NCBI RefSeq assembly: GCF_024159085.1
Contig: NZ_JAMZDE010000008.1
Coordinates: 310,001 to 374,000 of the forward strand
DNA length: 64,000 bases
Direction: 5' to 3'
From: Idiomarina rhizosphaerae
GTDB taxonomy: Bacteria > Pseudomonadota > Gammaproteobacteria > Enterobacterales > Alteromonadaceae
Shown here piece after piece: positions 1 to 9,339 of the stretch. The notes under the pieces are model-generated. The model was not told where the DNA came from. It was given only the letters and a program-made list of their open reading frames with translations, and made no database searches. The position numbers were made by a program, and so were the translations under genes. Each line of letters opens with the position of its first letter. Within the stretch, counting starts at the first letter, position 1.

Positions 1-258
1 ACCCATCAATTCGTCTGGTATAGCACGTAATTTTTGCCAATAAAGGTTGGCATTACCCCATAAAATACCGCAAAATAACACCATCAGTAGCAGTACGATG
101 GTTCGCTGTTTTACTTCCCTCTGTCTAAAATAAAAAAAGGCATTAACTGTCGCCAAAAGTAGTAGTGCGATAGTTGAAACAATTAGCCAGAATTTAATGT
201 CAGAGTGTAACGAGGCGGACAATATTCCGCCAATAAAGACCAGTAACCAACGATCCAT
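1..258 (-). CDS. comEC: ComEC/Rec2 competence channel, N-terminal part (cut by window edge)
   Basis: The reverse strand is open from an ATG at 258 to the window edge (86 codons). It encodes three hydrophobic segments separated by short basic stretches, starting MDRWLLVFIGGILSASLHSD. This matches the N-terminal membrane region of ComEC, the inner-membrane channel that brings single-stranded DNA into the cytoplasm during transformation. The call rests mainly on context: in many gammaproteobacteria comEC lies divergent to a DUF2062 gene next to lolCDE, exactly as here. A GGAG ribosome site sits just before the ATG. The competence and metallo-hydrolase domains would lie outside the window, so the family is inferred and not seen directly. 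Confidence 0.7.
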   Translation of the reverse strand, partial: MDRWLLVFIGGILSASLHSDIKFWLIVSTIALLLLATVNAFFYFRQREVKQRTIVLLLMVLFCGILWGNANLYWQKLRAIPDELMG

Positions 259-308
259 CGTTGCTCCTTCCCTGGGGCAGTAACCGGATAGGTAATAAAC
301 GTCAAATT

Positions 309-824
309 ATGGCCAGACGCTTCATTAAACGCTTAATGCCTGATCATCAGAAAGTGCGCGAATCCAAAGCGATTCGCTTATTCGGCAGCCTTCTGCACGA
401 TGCAAACTTATGGCATTTAAACCGACGGTCAGCTTCAGGCGCATTTGCGGTCGGCTTATTTTGCGCTTTTATACCGGTTCCTTTTCAAATGCTATTAGCG
501 GCAGCTTCGGCAATTCCTTTTCGCGTTAATCTGCCACTTTCTGTTGGACTTGTCTGGGTTTCAAACCCAATAACGATGCCGCCGATATTTTATCTCTGCT
601 ATTTAGTCGGTAATGCCATACTGGCCGAACCTCCACAACCCTTTGCCTTTGAGGCCAGCTGGGAATGGTTAATGCACAGTATTTCGACTATAGGCCCTGC
701 ATTTTTGCTTGGTTGCCTCATTCTGGGCACGTTATCCAGCTTTATTGGTTATATCGGTATACGCTTACTTTGGCGCCAGTCTGTGGTCAAAGCCTGGCGA
801 CGTCGTAATCCAGGAAGCAACTAG
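309..824 (+). CDS. DUF2062 domain membrane protein
   Basis: A 171-residue protein with a basic N-terminus (MARRFIKRLMPDHQKV) followed by two or three membrane segments, including the proline-rich stretch VSNPITMPPIFYLCYLVGN that marks DUF2062. The function is unknown; in this neighbourhood it is a standard companion of comEC and lolCDE. The frame is open from 261, but I chose the ATG at 309 because family members begin with this basic MPDHQ motif and the upstream extension would overlap the divergent comEC promoter. Its stop overlaps the stop of convergent lolE by 4 bp. Confidence 0.85.
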   Translation: MARRFIKRLMPDHQKVRESKAIRLFGSLLHDANLWHLNRRSASGAFAVGLFCAFIPVPFQMLLAAASAIPFRVNLPLSVGLVWVSNPITMPPIFYLCYLVGNAILAEPPQPFAFEASWEWLMHSISTIGPAFLLGCLILGTLSSFIGYIGIRLLWRQSVVKAWRRRNPGSN

Positions 825-2056
825 GTACTTTCATGCAAGGCCTTAGCGGGTTCAACTTTAACCGCCCGCCAGGCTGGGTAAATAGTGGCTAGCAAGCTCA
901 TTACCAGTGCCACGCTCGCGACTAAAATAACATCGCCCCAAACCCATTCAGAGGGCACCTCACCAACAAAATAAATATCGTTAGAGAGCACTTCGAAGTG
1001 GAACCAAGATTCAAGCGTCAGCATAATATCCGGTAGAAATTGCGCCAAAAGTATCCCGCAGAAACAACCTATAACCACTCCATATAGTCCATTCATTAAT
1101 CCCTGTAACACAAAGGACTGCAGTAAGGACCTGTCTTTCATACCCAGGGTTTTCAACATGGCAATTTGGCTGCGCTTTTTCGCTACTGTCATAATGAGCG
1201 TTGAAACAATATTAAAGCAGGCTACGGCCATAACCAGAATCAAAACCAGATACACCACCCAGCGCACCAGTTCAATATCACGATATAAATGGCCATGACT
1301 TCGGGTCCAGTCATCCAGATAGACCAATTCTGGCAACTGGTTACCTATTTCCCGGGCAACCGCAGGAGCCGAAAAAACATCCTTTAACCGCAAGCGTACC
1401 GAGCTGACATCACTAGCAAAATTCAACACGTTCTTAGCCGTTTCCAGAGAGACATAGGCATTTTGATAATCAATTTGTCCGCCAAACTTAAACAGCCCGG
1501 TGACTTCCAGTCGCACCCGCTCTGGCGAACGAAAACCTCGCTCAGACTTTTCCGGTGTTAGTAAGGAAACGGAGTCGCCAACAGCTAGGTCGAGCTTCTC
1601 GGCTAAACCTGCCCCTAACAATAAACCGCCTTTTTGCTGCCATCGTTGCCAGTCTTCGTTACTTACATAGTCGGATAAAGCCGATACTTTTTGTTCCTGC
1701 TCTGCAGATATTCCGCGAACCTGAATACCATGAAAGGTTGACTGGGTTTGCACCATAACGGTGGAATTAATTCCAGGAGCCGCAGCTATAACTTGCGGGT
1801 GTTCCCGGGCTATTTCTGCTATTTCCTGCCAGTCATCCAGCGCGCCTTCTACTGCGCTGTATTCAACCTGAGGGACAACCGCTAATAACCGCTCCTGTAA
1901 CACCTGATTGAAGCCGTTCATCATCGACAAGGCAGCAATTAAAACTGCACACCCAAGCGCTATACCAATAGTTGATGACGCCGATATAAACGACAAAAAG
2001 CCCTGTTTCGCGGTACCTTTACGAAAGCGTCGGGCAATTAACCAGGCAAGCTGCAT
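821..2056 (-). CDS. lolE: Lipoprotein-releasing ABC transporter permease LolE
   Basis: Inner-membrane permease of the LolCDE complex, which extracts mature lipoproteins from the inner membrane and hands them to the periplasmic chaperone LolA. The 411-residue protein has the family architecture: one N-terminal membrane helix (STIGIALGCAVLIAALSMMN), a periplasmic domain of about 200 residues, then three C-terminal helices in the FtsX-like domain. The MNGF motif after helix one is typical of LolC and LolE. It is the third gene of the operon, and its ATG shares one base with the lolD stop (TAATG). I call it LolE rather than LolC by operon position and N-terminal similarity. Confidence 0.93.
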   Translation of the reverse strand: MQLAWLIARRFRKGTAKQGFLSFISASSTIGIALGCAVLIAALSMMNGFNQVLQERLLAVVPQVEYSAVEGALDDWQEIAEIAREHPQVIAAAPGINSTVMVQTQSTFHGIQVRGISAEQEQKVSALSDYVSNEDWQRWQQKGGLLLGAGLAEKLDLAVGDSVSLLTPEKSERGFRSPERVRLEVTGLFKFGGQIDYQNAYVSLETAKNVLNFASDVSSVRLRLKDVFSAPAVAREIGNQLPELVYLDDWTRSHGHLYRDIELVRWVVYLVLILVMAVACFNIVSTLIMTVAKKRSQIAMLKTLGMKDRSLLQSFVLQGLMNGLYGVVIGCFCGILLAQFLPDIMLTLESWFHFEVLSNDIYFVGEVPSEWVWGDVILVASVALVMSLLATIYPAWRAVKVEPAKALHEST

Positions 2057-2742
2057 TAGCCTTGCTCCTTATGCAAAATTCCATTTTTTAAAACTTCTAC
2101 GCGCTGCAGTTGCTCAGCCAGCTGTAAGTCGTGAGTTACCACAATAAAGGCCGTGTCCATTTCCTGATTCAGCTCCAGCATTAACTGATAAATACTCTCA
2201 GCCGCTTCGCCATCCAGATTACCGGTTGGCTCATCAGCCAGCACCACCTGTGGCTTATTCACAAAAGCCCTGGCTATAGCGACCCGTTGGCGTTCCCCTC
2301 CAGAAAGCTGTGCCGGACGATGTGATAACCTGTGCTCTAGTCCCACACGCACTAGTAACTGCTTCGCGTGCTTTTTAGCTTCAACAGGGCTTTTACCCGC
2401 TATCATTTGCGGCATGGCAACGTTTTCCAGTGCTGAAAACTCGGGCAGTAAATGGTGAAACTGATACACAAAGCCAAGGTTTTGATTACGCCATTGAGCC
2501 AGCTTGTCGGCTTTCCAGTGCGTCATTTCCTGATCTTTATAAAACAACTGACCCGATGACGCTTTGTCCAACCCTCCCAGCAAATGCAGTAAAGTGCTTT
2601 TACCTGAACCTGACGCACCGACCACCGCGACCATCTCTCCCGCTTGCAAAGCAAAATCAATGTCTTTTAAAACGGTAACCTGGTCGCCCCCGTCCTGATA
2701 AGATTTACTCAATTCTTTGCAACGCAACAGCGCGTCAGTCAT
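2056..2742 (-). CDS. lolD: Lipoprotein-releasing ABC transporter ATPase LolD
   Basis: ATPase subunit that powers lipoprotein release by LolCDE. The 228-residue protein shows Walker A (GASGSGKST, about residue 40), the Q-loop, the ABC signature LSGGERQRVAIARA, Walker B (VVLADEPTGNLD) and the switch histidine (VVTHD). LADEPTGNLDG is characteristic of the LolD/MacB branch. A longer frame begins at 2769, but the ATG at 2742 gives the usual N-terminus (MTDALLRCKELSKSY). It overlaps the lolC stop by 8 bp (ATGACTGA), a typical translational-coupling arrangement. Confidence 0.96.
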   Translation of the reverse strand: MTDALLRCKELSKSYQDGGDQVTVLKDIDFALQAGEMVAVVGASGSGKSTLLHLLGGLDKASSGQLFYKDQEMTHWKADKLAQWRNQNLGFVYQFHHLLPEFSALENVAMPQMIAGKSPVEAKKHAKQLLVRVGLEHRLSHRPAQLSGGERQRVAIARAFVNKPQVVLADEPTGNLDGEAAESIYQLMLELNQEMDTAFIVVTHDLQLAEQLQRVEVLKNGILHKEQG

Positions 2743-3964
2743 AGCGTAATGCCTCCGAGGGTTGAACATGTGCAGCTTGAGATGCGGGGTATAACGTTGC
2801 CACCAAAGTTAAAGTAATTGCGGCGACAGCCGTAAGGGTCACCTGAAACACATTAATGATAATGGGCAGGCCTTCATCTGATCCGGCAAAGATCTGTGCA
2901 CCGAATAACGCCAGAATATCATTTAGATACCAACTCAATACCAGCCCCAGAATAACGCCAATTAGTGAGCCCAGCACGCCGTTATAAAGCCCTTGCAATA
3001 AAAATACCGTGCGTATGCGCCCGTTAGATAAACCCAGAGTTTGTAATATGGCGATATCGTGACGTTTGTCGTTTATTACCATAATAAGAGCCGATAAAGT
3101 GTTAAATGCGGCAACCGCAATGATTAGCGCCAGCATTAACCACATCATGCGTTTTTCCATGCCTACAGCTTCAAATAACTGACCGTAATTTTGTCGCCAG
3201 TCGCTGATCGTTAATGCCATTGTATTTCGCAGGCTCTCAGCCACTTGAGGAGCTTTAAAGGCATCATCTAAAAACAACTGCAGCCCACTCACTTTTCCTT
3301 CAGGTAACCGAATTAAACGAGCTAAGTCACTACCGTGGGCAAAAACAACCGATTCATCCACCTCTGAGCCCATAGAAAAGAACCCAGTGACAACAAAGCG
3401 GCGCTGCGACGGCACTAGTCCAAAAGGTGTATAAACACCGCCCTGCGCGGCAATAATTCGAATGTTATCGCCAACGGTTATTCCTTGCTTCTGCGCCAGT
3501 CGCTGCCCTATCACCAGATGGTAACTACCCGGCGTCAGACTTAACCAGTCGCCAACAACCATTTTATCTTTAAGTGAAAGAGGTACCTCGCCCGCATCCG
3601 GGTAAATACCCTGTATGTTGGCTACCGACATTTTTTCTGAAAACTGCAATATGCCCTGAGTTTGCACATAGGGCATTGACCCTTTAATGGCTTCTAATTC
3701 AGGTAACTGCTCCTGCGTTTCACGCCAGTTTGTCAATTCCGTAGTGCTGTCAGCATCGGTTAGGGTTACCTGAGGGACAGCGCCCAAAATTCGCTCTTTT
3801 AACTGCCCTTCAAAACCGTTCATAACGGACATCACAACCACCAGAGCCATAACCCCCAAAGCGATACCGGCAAAGGCAAATCGATTGATAAAGGCGGTAA
3901 ACGCAGACCCCTGCCTTGCCCGACTATAACGCAGGCCAATAAACAGCACGACCGGCTGAAACAT
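2735..3964 (-). CDS. lolC: Lipoprotein-releasing ABC transporter permease LolC
   Basis: First gene of the lolCDE operon. The 409-residue permease starts MFQPVVLFIGLRYSRARQG, close to the E. coli LolC start. Next come a membrane helix ending VVVMSVMNGFEGQLKERILG, a periplasmic domain that in LolC recruits LolA, and three C-terminal helices. A GAGGGT ribosome site precedes the ATG. The 85 bp to the divergent PilZ-like gene must hold the promoters of both. LolC and LolE form a heterodimer around two LolD subunits; all three parts are intact here. Confidence 0.93.
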   Translation of the reverse strand: MFQPVVLFIGLRYSRARQGSAFTAFINRFAFAGIALGVMALVVVMSVMNGFEGQLKERILGAVPQVTLTDADSTTELTNWRETQEQLPELEAIKGSMPYVQTQGILQFSEKMSVANIQGIYPDAGEVPLSLKDKMVVGDWLSLTPGSYHLVIGQRLAQKQGITVGDNIRIIAAQGGVYTPFGLVPSQRRFVVTGFFSMGSEVDESVVFAHGSDLARLIRLPEGKVSGLQLFLDDAFKAPQVAESLRNTMALTISDWRQNYGQLFEAVGMEKRMMWLMLALIIAVAAFNTLSALIMVINDKRHDIAILQTLGLSNGRIRTVFLLQGLYNGVLGSLIGVILGLVLSWYLNDILALFGAQIFAGSDEGLPIIINVFQVTLTAVAAITLTLVATLYPASQAAHVQPSEALRYD

Positions 3965-4049
3965 ATACCCTCAATTATTTGGTGGTTGCTAATTCATAAC
4001 GAGCAAGGATAATGAGTTGTATTGAGCCTGACAACTAAAAGCCGACACA

Positions 4050-4679
4050 ATGACGCAATCGCAGACATCAATGACATCACCAATCGGAGATTTCTTCACC
4101 GTAAGAGATCGCTTCCCGGTCAATTTAATTGCGCTGGAGTCGGCTGACAGCATCCCTGACGAAGACGCTTTTATTGCTGAAATTCCGGAACTGTTCACTA
4201 TTGCATCCAGCATGGCTGAAAGCGACCAGCAGCAACTGCAAAGTATTAAAGTTGAACAGTCGTCGGGTAGCGCTCTGGTCGCGTTTCTGGAGCAGCAACA
4301 TAAGCGTATGAATATATTGCTGGGCTATATGCTCCGCAACGAAGATGACCCGGCTCACCGCTTTGAAGGCGTTGAATACGGTGGCGGCGGTATTCGCATA
4401 ATAAATGACTCGCCATTGATCGAAGGTCAGACATTCCAGGCCAAACTGTTTTTTAAAGAAGAGGCTCTGGCAATTTATTGCTATCTGACAGCAGAAAACT
4501 CAAAACCAGAAGACGAGGGTGAAACTTATCGCTGCACTCTTAGCTTTTCTCGGATTCGTGAGGAAGATCAAGAGCTATTGATTCGAGCCAGTCTCCATGC
4601 CCAGAGTCGCCAGCTTAAAGAACGCTCAAAACAGCGCCGCGAAGAAAAACAAAACGACAACCTGTCATCCAATTCCTGA
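4050..4679 (+). CDS. PilZ-like protein upstream of mfd
   Basis: A 209-residue soluble protein with no signal peptide or membrane segment. PilZ-domain proteins commonly sit directly before mfd in Alteromonadales, and the middle of this protein (RFEGVEYGGGGIRI about residue 105) aligns with the PilZ core strand. However, the classical c-di-GMP signature (RxxxR followed by D/NxSxxG) is not clear: EYGGGG stands where D/NxSxxG should be. It may bind c-di-GMP poorly or not at all. The C-terminus is a charged, probably helical tail (ERSKQRREEKQ). An ATG at 4071 is an alternative start, and neither start has a strong ribosome site. Confidence 0.6.
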   Translation: MTQSQTSMTSPIGDFFTVRDRFPVNLIALESADSIPDEDAFIAEIPELFTIASSMAESDQQQLQSIKVEQSSGSALVAFLEQQHKRMNILLGYMLRNEDDPAHRFEGVEYGGGGIRIINDSPLIEGQTFQAKLFFKEEALAIYCYLTAENSKPEDEGETYRCTLSFSRIREEDQELLIRASLHAQSRQLKERSKQRREEKQNDNLSSNS

Positions 4680-4685
4680 TTGATT

Positions 4686-4700
4686 TCGGTATAATACCGA
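4686..4700 (+). promoter_or_regulatory. Palindrome containing a consensus -10 box before mfd
   Basis: Seven-base arms TCGGTAT and ATACCGA flank a single A, and the centre contains a perfect TATAAT (4690-4695). Transcription from here would start near 4702, about 25 bases before the mfd ATG at 4727. No good -35 hexamer lies at the right distance. It could be an mfd promoter, with or without a protein bound to the palindrome. Confidence 0.45.
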
Positions 4701-4726
4701 CGTTTTTCCAAACCAGTTGAGTAGTC

Positions 4727-7700
4727 ATGACTAAGGCATCTGTATTAAGACCCCCTTTTCCTCCGGCAGCAAATAAAGACCTTACCTGGCAGGAGCTGCA
4801 TGGCAGCTCGCCGGCAATGGCGATAGCCAGGCTAATTGACGCCACGCCCGGTCGGGTTTTAATTGTCACTGCAGATGCTAACCAGGCGCACCGGTTAGAA
4901 CAGGAAGTGAAATACTTTGCCGGTGAACACACCGAGTACCATGACGACATTACGCTTTTCCCCGATTGGGAAACTTTACCTTACGACAGTTTCTCACCGC
5001 ATCAGGACATTATTTCTGACCGGCTCAGCGTGCTGGCACGCCTTCCCGATGCCAAGCGCGGGGCACTGATTGTCAGCATTAATACCCTGCTGCACCGAAT
5101 TGCTCCAACCTCTTTTGTGCAGGGACAGGCGTTACAAATTGAAAAAGGCCAGCAGCTCGACAGCCTGAAGCTACGCCAGCAACTTGAGAATGCCGGTTAT
5201 CGTCATGTTAATCAGGTAATGGAACATGGCGAGTTCAGCGCCCGCGGTTCAATCTTAGACTTATACCCTATGGGCAGTCAGACACCTTACCGACTCGACT
5301 TTTTTGACGACGAAGTCGATACCATTCGACCGTTTGACCCTGAGACTCAGCTATCAAAAGATCCAATAGATGGCATTAACTTGCTGCCCGCACACGAGTT
5401 TCCACTGACAAAAACCGCGATTGAACGCTTTCGCGCAAATTACCGTGAGCATTTTGAGGCGAGCACTGAGCGCGAATCGGTGTATCAGCAAGTCAGTAAA
5501 GGCCAGTTACCCGGTGGTATTGAATACTATCTTCCGTTATTTTTCGAAGAAACTGCCAGCTTGTTTGATTACCTTCCGGACGACACGGTATTGGTTACTT
5601 TCGGCAATATTCAGGCGAGCCTGGAACGGCTGTGGCAGGATATTAACCACCGCTACGATCAGCGTCAGTTTGACCCTTTACGGCCATTACTGCACCCCAA
5701 TGAGCTGTTTCTTCCGGTCGATAATATTCACGCCGGTTTCAAACAGTACCGCCGGGTGCGTGCCAATGTACCGGCAGAAATGGCACAACCCGGCCCGACG
5801 CCATTTTTGACAGAGGCGGTAACGGAAATAGCCGCTGACCATCAGCAAAAGCAGCCCTTTGCCAAGTTAAAGGCTAAACTGGAGCAGGCTCTGACAAGCG
5901 GTGACAAAGTTCTGCTGTCAGCCGAAAGCGCAGGCCGCCGCGAAGCCTTGCGGGAAATTGTCAGCAAGCTTGGCTTTCAGGTAAGACTTTGCTCGGGACT
6001 GGATGAATGCCCAACCCAGCAAATTGGATTAATCATTAGCCCCATTATTAATTCATTTTATTTACCAGACGCCAAACTTTGGTTTATTACCGAAACCGAA
6101 TTGTTTGGTAACCGCGTGGTACAAAGCCGCCGACGTCAGCAAAAAGCGACTGTCAGCGCCGATACACTGATTCGCAACTTAGCGGAACTGCAAGCCGGTC
6201 AGCCGGTTGTTCACCTGGACCACGGGGTTGGTCGTTATCAGGGCCTGACGACACTGGATGCCGGGAATGTCACCACCGAATTTGTCACCATTGAATACGC
6301 TGGCGGTGCCAAGCTCTACGTTCCGGTCGCCAACCTTAACGTTTTAAGCCGCTACAGTGGCGGTGAAGAAAGCCATGCTCCGTTAAATAAGCTGGGGAAC
6401 GATACTTGGGACAAGGCCAAAAAACGAGCTGCGGAAAAAGTCCGTGATGTTGCCGCTGAACTGCTCGATATTTACGCGCGCCGCGAAGCTAAGCCCGGCT
6501 ACGCATTTAATATCAACGAAGAAGATTACCAGCGTTTTGCCGCCGGATTTCCGTTTGAAGAAACCATTGACCAGCAAAGTGCAATTGATGCGGTTAAGCA
6601 GGACATGCAACAGCCCCGCGCTATGGACAGGCTGGTCTGCGGCGACGTGGGCTTTGGTAAAACCGAAGTGGCTATGCGCGCAGCCTTTATTGCGGTTAAT
6701 GAAGGCAAGCAAGTCATGGTATTGGTTCCGACCACCCTGCTTGCCCAGCAACACTATGAAAACTTCAGTGACCGTTTTGCTGAGCAGGCCATTCGGGTTG
6801 AAGTGCTGTCGCGCTTTAAAACCGCGAAGCAATCCAAAGGTATTCTTGAAGACTTATCCAACGGCAAAGTCGATATTGTTATTGGTACGCACAAGTTACT
6901 ACAAGACAATGTGAAGTGTCATGACTTGGGTCTGCTCATTGTCGACGAAGAACACCGCTTTGGTGTAAGACAAAAAGACACCATTAAACGCCTGCGCGCT
7001 GACGTAGATATTCTGACGCTAACAGCAACACCGATTCCGCGTACCCTGAATATGGCCATGAACAACATTCGTGACCTGTCAATTATAGCCACGCCACCAG
7101 CGAAGCGACTGGCAGTAAAAACTTTTGTCCGCGAATACGACGAGCCCACGGTTCGTGAGGCTATACTGCGTGAGATTCTGCGCGGTGGTCAGGTTTATTT
7201 CTTACACAACAATGTCGACACCATTGAAAAAACTGCGGCTGACATTGAAACTCTGGTTCCGGAAGCGCGGGTTGTGGTTGCTCACGGGCAAATGCGTGAA
7301 CGTGACCTTGAACGCATTATGTCGGACTTCTACCATCAGCGATTTAATGTTCTGGTCTGTACCACTATTATTGAAACCGGTATCGACATACCCAGCGCCA
7401 ACACCATTATTATGGATCGCGCCGATCACCTGGGTCTGGCGCAGATGCATCAGCTGCGAGGCCGGGTTGGACGTTCGCATCATCAAGCTTACGCCTATTT
7501 ATTAACGCCACACCCCAAACGCATGACCAAAGACGCACACAAACGGCTTGAAGCTATCTCTCAGCTTGAAGACTTAGGCGCCGGCTTTATGCTCGCAACT
7601 CACGACTTAGAAATTCGTGGTGCCGGCGAGCTGCTGGGCGATGACCAGAGTGGTCAGATTGAAAGCATTGGCTTTACGTTATATATGGACATGCTGGAGC

Positions 7701-8209
7701 AAGCGGTTAAAGCTTTAAAAGAAGGAAAAGAACCGGCGCTTGCGCAGCTATTGCACGAGCGTGCTGAAATTGACTTAAAACTGCCGGCACTTTTACCTGA
7801 AGCTTACATACCAGACGTCAATAATCGTTTAAGTTTGTATAAGCGAATAGCCAACTGCGAAACCAGCAAAGAGCTTGATGATCTACAAGTAGAATTGATT
7901 GATCGTTTTGGCCTGTTACCGGACGCCGCGAAAAACCTGATTCGACAGACACAACTTCGCAATAATGCTGAACAGTTAGGTATACGCAAAATTGATATTG
8001 GTAATCAGGGCGGTATTATTGAATTTGCCGACGACACGAAAATTAACCCCGAGATAATTATTGGGTTAATTCAAAAAGCGCCCAGCTATTATAAGCTGGA
8101 CGGGCCAAACCGTTTACGTTTGAGTCAACCACTGGAAGATACTCAAAGCCGCTTAAAACTGGTAGAGTCTCTGCTAGACGAGTTTGCAGAACAATCTCAG
8201 GCGGCGTAA
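4727..8209 (+). CDS. mfd: Transcription-repair coupling factor Mfd
   Basis: An ATP-driven DNA translocase that removes RNA polymerase stalled at lesions and recruits UvrA. The 1160-residue length is normal for the family. The order is: UvrB-like N-terminal domains (about 1-350), the RNA-polymerase-interacting region (VVHLDHGVGRYQGL about 490-510), the RecG-like helicase with Walker A GDVGFGKTE (about 639), DEEHRFG (about 738) and LTATPIPRTLNMA, the TRG/motif VI region with QLRGRVGRS, and the C-terminal TRCF domain. It is followed after 15 bp by csiV, a conserved pairing in gammaproteobacteria. Confidence 0.98.
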   Translation: MTKASVLRPPFPPAANKDLTWQELHGSSPAMAIARLIDATPGRVLIVTADANQAHRLEQEVKYFAGEHTEYHDDITLFPDWETLPYDSFSPHQDIISDRLSVLARLPDAKRGALIVSINTLLHRIAPTSFVQGQALQIEKGQQLDSLKLRQQLENAGYRHVNQVMEHGEFSARGSILDLYPMGSQTPYRLDFFDDEVDTIRPFDPETQLSKDPIDGINLLPAHEFPLTKTAIERFRANYREHFEASTERESVYQQVSKGQLPGGIEYYLPLFFEETASLFDYLPDDTVLVTFGNIQASLERLWQDINHRYDQRQFDPLRPLLHPNELFLPVDNIHAGFKQYRRVRANVPAEMAQPGPTPFLTEAVTEIAADHQQKQPFAKLKAKLEQALTSGDKVLLSAESAGRREALREIVSKLGFQVRLCSGLDECPTQQIGLIISPIINSFYLPDAKLWFITETELFGNRVVQSRRRQQKATVSADTLIRNLAELQAGQPVVHLDHGVGRYQGLTTLDAGNVTTEFVTIEYAGGAKLYVPVANLNVLSRYSGGEESHAPLNKLGNDTWDKAKKRAAEKVRDVAAELLDIYARREAKPGYAFNINEEDYQRFAAGFPFEETIDQQSAIDAVKQDMQQPRAMDRLVCGDVGFGKTEVAMRAAFIAVNEGKQVMVLVPTTLLAQQHYENFSDRFAEQAIRVEVLSRFKTAKQSKGILEDLSNGKVDIVIGTHKLLQDNVKCHDLGLLIVDEEHRFGVRQKDTIKRLRADVDILTLTATPIPRTLNMAMNNIRDLSIIATPPAKRLAVKTFVREYDEPTVREAILREILRGGQVYFLHNNVDTIEKTAADIETLVPEARVVVAHGQMRERDLERIMSDFYHQRFNVLVCTTIIETGIDIPSANTIIMDRADHLGLAQMHQLRGRVGRSHHQAYAYLLTPHPKRMTKDAHKRLEAISQLEDLGAGFMLATHDLEIRGAGELLGDDQSGQIESIGFTLYMDMLEQAVKALKEGKEPALAQLLHERAEIDLKLPALLPEAYIPDVNNRLSLYKRIANCETSKELDDLQVELIDRFGLLPDAAKNLIRQTQLRNNAEQLGIRKIDIGNQGGIIEFADDTKINPEIIIGLIQKAPSYYKLDGPNRLRLSQPLEDTQSRLKLVESLLDEFAEQSQAA

Positions 8210-8224
8210 CACAGGAGTGAATAA

Positions 8225-9322
8225 ATGGCGCTGGTACATCGGGGTGTAAAATCGGTACTGGGTTTAGCAACCGCATTAACAGCTTTAGTGTCTGTAAATG
8301 CTATGGCCCAAGCAAATAAAGATTATTGGCGCTGGTTTGAAGTTGAAGTTCTGGTCTTCAAACAAACCGCTACTGATCAGTCCGGTGAAAACTTTTCTTT
8401 AACCATGCAGCCTATTGCCGTTAATAAAAGCCGGGATTTATTGACGCCTCACTACAGCCAACAAAACCGCTCTCTTCGCAGCGCTTTGCCTATTTGCGAA
8501 GCATTCTCTGAACAAAACTGGCAAATTGATATTGCCTGTCGGTATGACAACGAAGACCAATGGATACCTATTGCCGGTAACCCATTCGCACCGGAACACA
8601 GGTTATCTGAAATGGTCTCTACTGAGGTTGTTATTGATGGTCCTGGTGGCAACATAGAGCAAGCATCTCAGCCTTTCCTGATGCCTGCAGACGCACTCGA
8701 GCTCTCCCCAATTAGAACCGAACTCGAGCGCAAAGGTCAGGCTAAATCTCTGTTGCATCTAGCCTGGAGACAACCGGTTTTTACCCGCGGTATAGGTCGC
8801 AAAATGCGTTTATTTGGCGGCAAAAATTATAGCAACGACTTTTTCTATAATGGCTTTCCCAAAGACCAGAAACAACTCAGCACACCGCTGTCCAATGCTG
8901 GTCAGGAGCAGCGCATGGATAATATCCAACGCCTGCTCAGCTTTATTGAGTCGGGCAGCGAACCCTTTATCAGCTCAGACGATAACACACCGATTCGCCC
9001 GCCTCTGAAGGCTGCCGGAAACCCTCAGCTTGCCTGGGAATTTGACGGCTTAATGCATATTTTCCTGGTCGGTAACTATCTGCATATTGACGGTGAATTC
9101 AATTTACGCGAACAAGATGAAATCAAGCGTATTGCCAACGACTTAGAAACTCAGGCGGCTTATGCCCTTAATGGTGCGAGTAAACAAACACCTTATTTAC
9201 GTAGCTATTATTTTTCTCAGTTACGGCGAGTTATCAGTCACGAAACACATTACTTTGATCACCCTAAACTCGGGGTAGTCGTTCAAATTCGCCGTACTGA
9301 CTTATCGGCTCCAAGATACTAA
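8225..9322 (+). CDS. csiV: CsiV-family periplasmic protein
   Basis: A 365-residue exported protein with a signal peptide (hydrophobic stretch to NAMAQA, about residues 1-30) and then YWRWFEVEVLVFKQ, the conserved start of the CsiV family. In Vibrio cholerae CsiV is a periplasmic peptidoglycan-binding protein that activates the LpoA/PBP1A cell-wall synthase. The C-terminal part ends with HPKLGVVVQIRRTD, also typical of the family. An AGGAGTGA ribosome site precedes the ATG. It lies between mfd and marR with gaps of 15 and 17 bp, so the three are probably cotranscribed. The role is transferred from the family. Confidence 0.8.
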   Translation: MALVHRGVKSVLGLATALTALVSVNAMAQANKDYWRWFEVEVLVFKQTATDQSGENFSLTMQPIAVNKSRDLLTPHYSQQNRSLRSALPICEAFSEQNWQIDIACRYDNEDQWIPIAGNPFAPEHRLSEMVSTEVVIDGPGGNIEQASQPFLMPADALELSPIRTELERKGQAKSLLHLAWRQPVFTRGIGRKMRLFGGKNYSNDFFYNGFPKDQKQLSTPLSNAGQEQRMDNIQRLLSFIESGSEPFISSDDNTPIRPPLKAAGNPQLAWEFDGLMHIFLVGNYLHIDGEFNLREQDEIKRIANDLETQAAYALNGASKQTPYLRSYYFSQLRRVISHETHYFDHPKLGVVVQIRRTDLSAPRY

Positions 9323-9339
9323 TAAGTTACGAGGCAATT

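Noticed and set aside
2430-2678. Forward-strand ORF opposite lolD
   Set aside because: It is a shadow of the strong LolD frame with no ribosome site and no family features.
4125-4434. Reverse-strand small ORFs across the PilZ-like gene
   Set aside because: They are overlapping shadows with no conservation signals.
6383-6832. 149-codon reverse ORF inside mfd
   Set aside because: Lies wholly inside the helicase domain of mfd in another frame; composition mirrors the mfd codons and there is no start signal.
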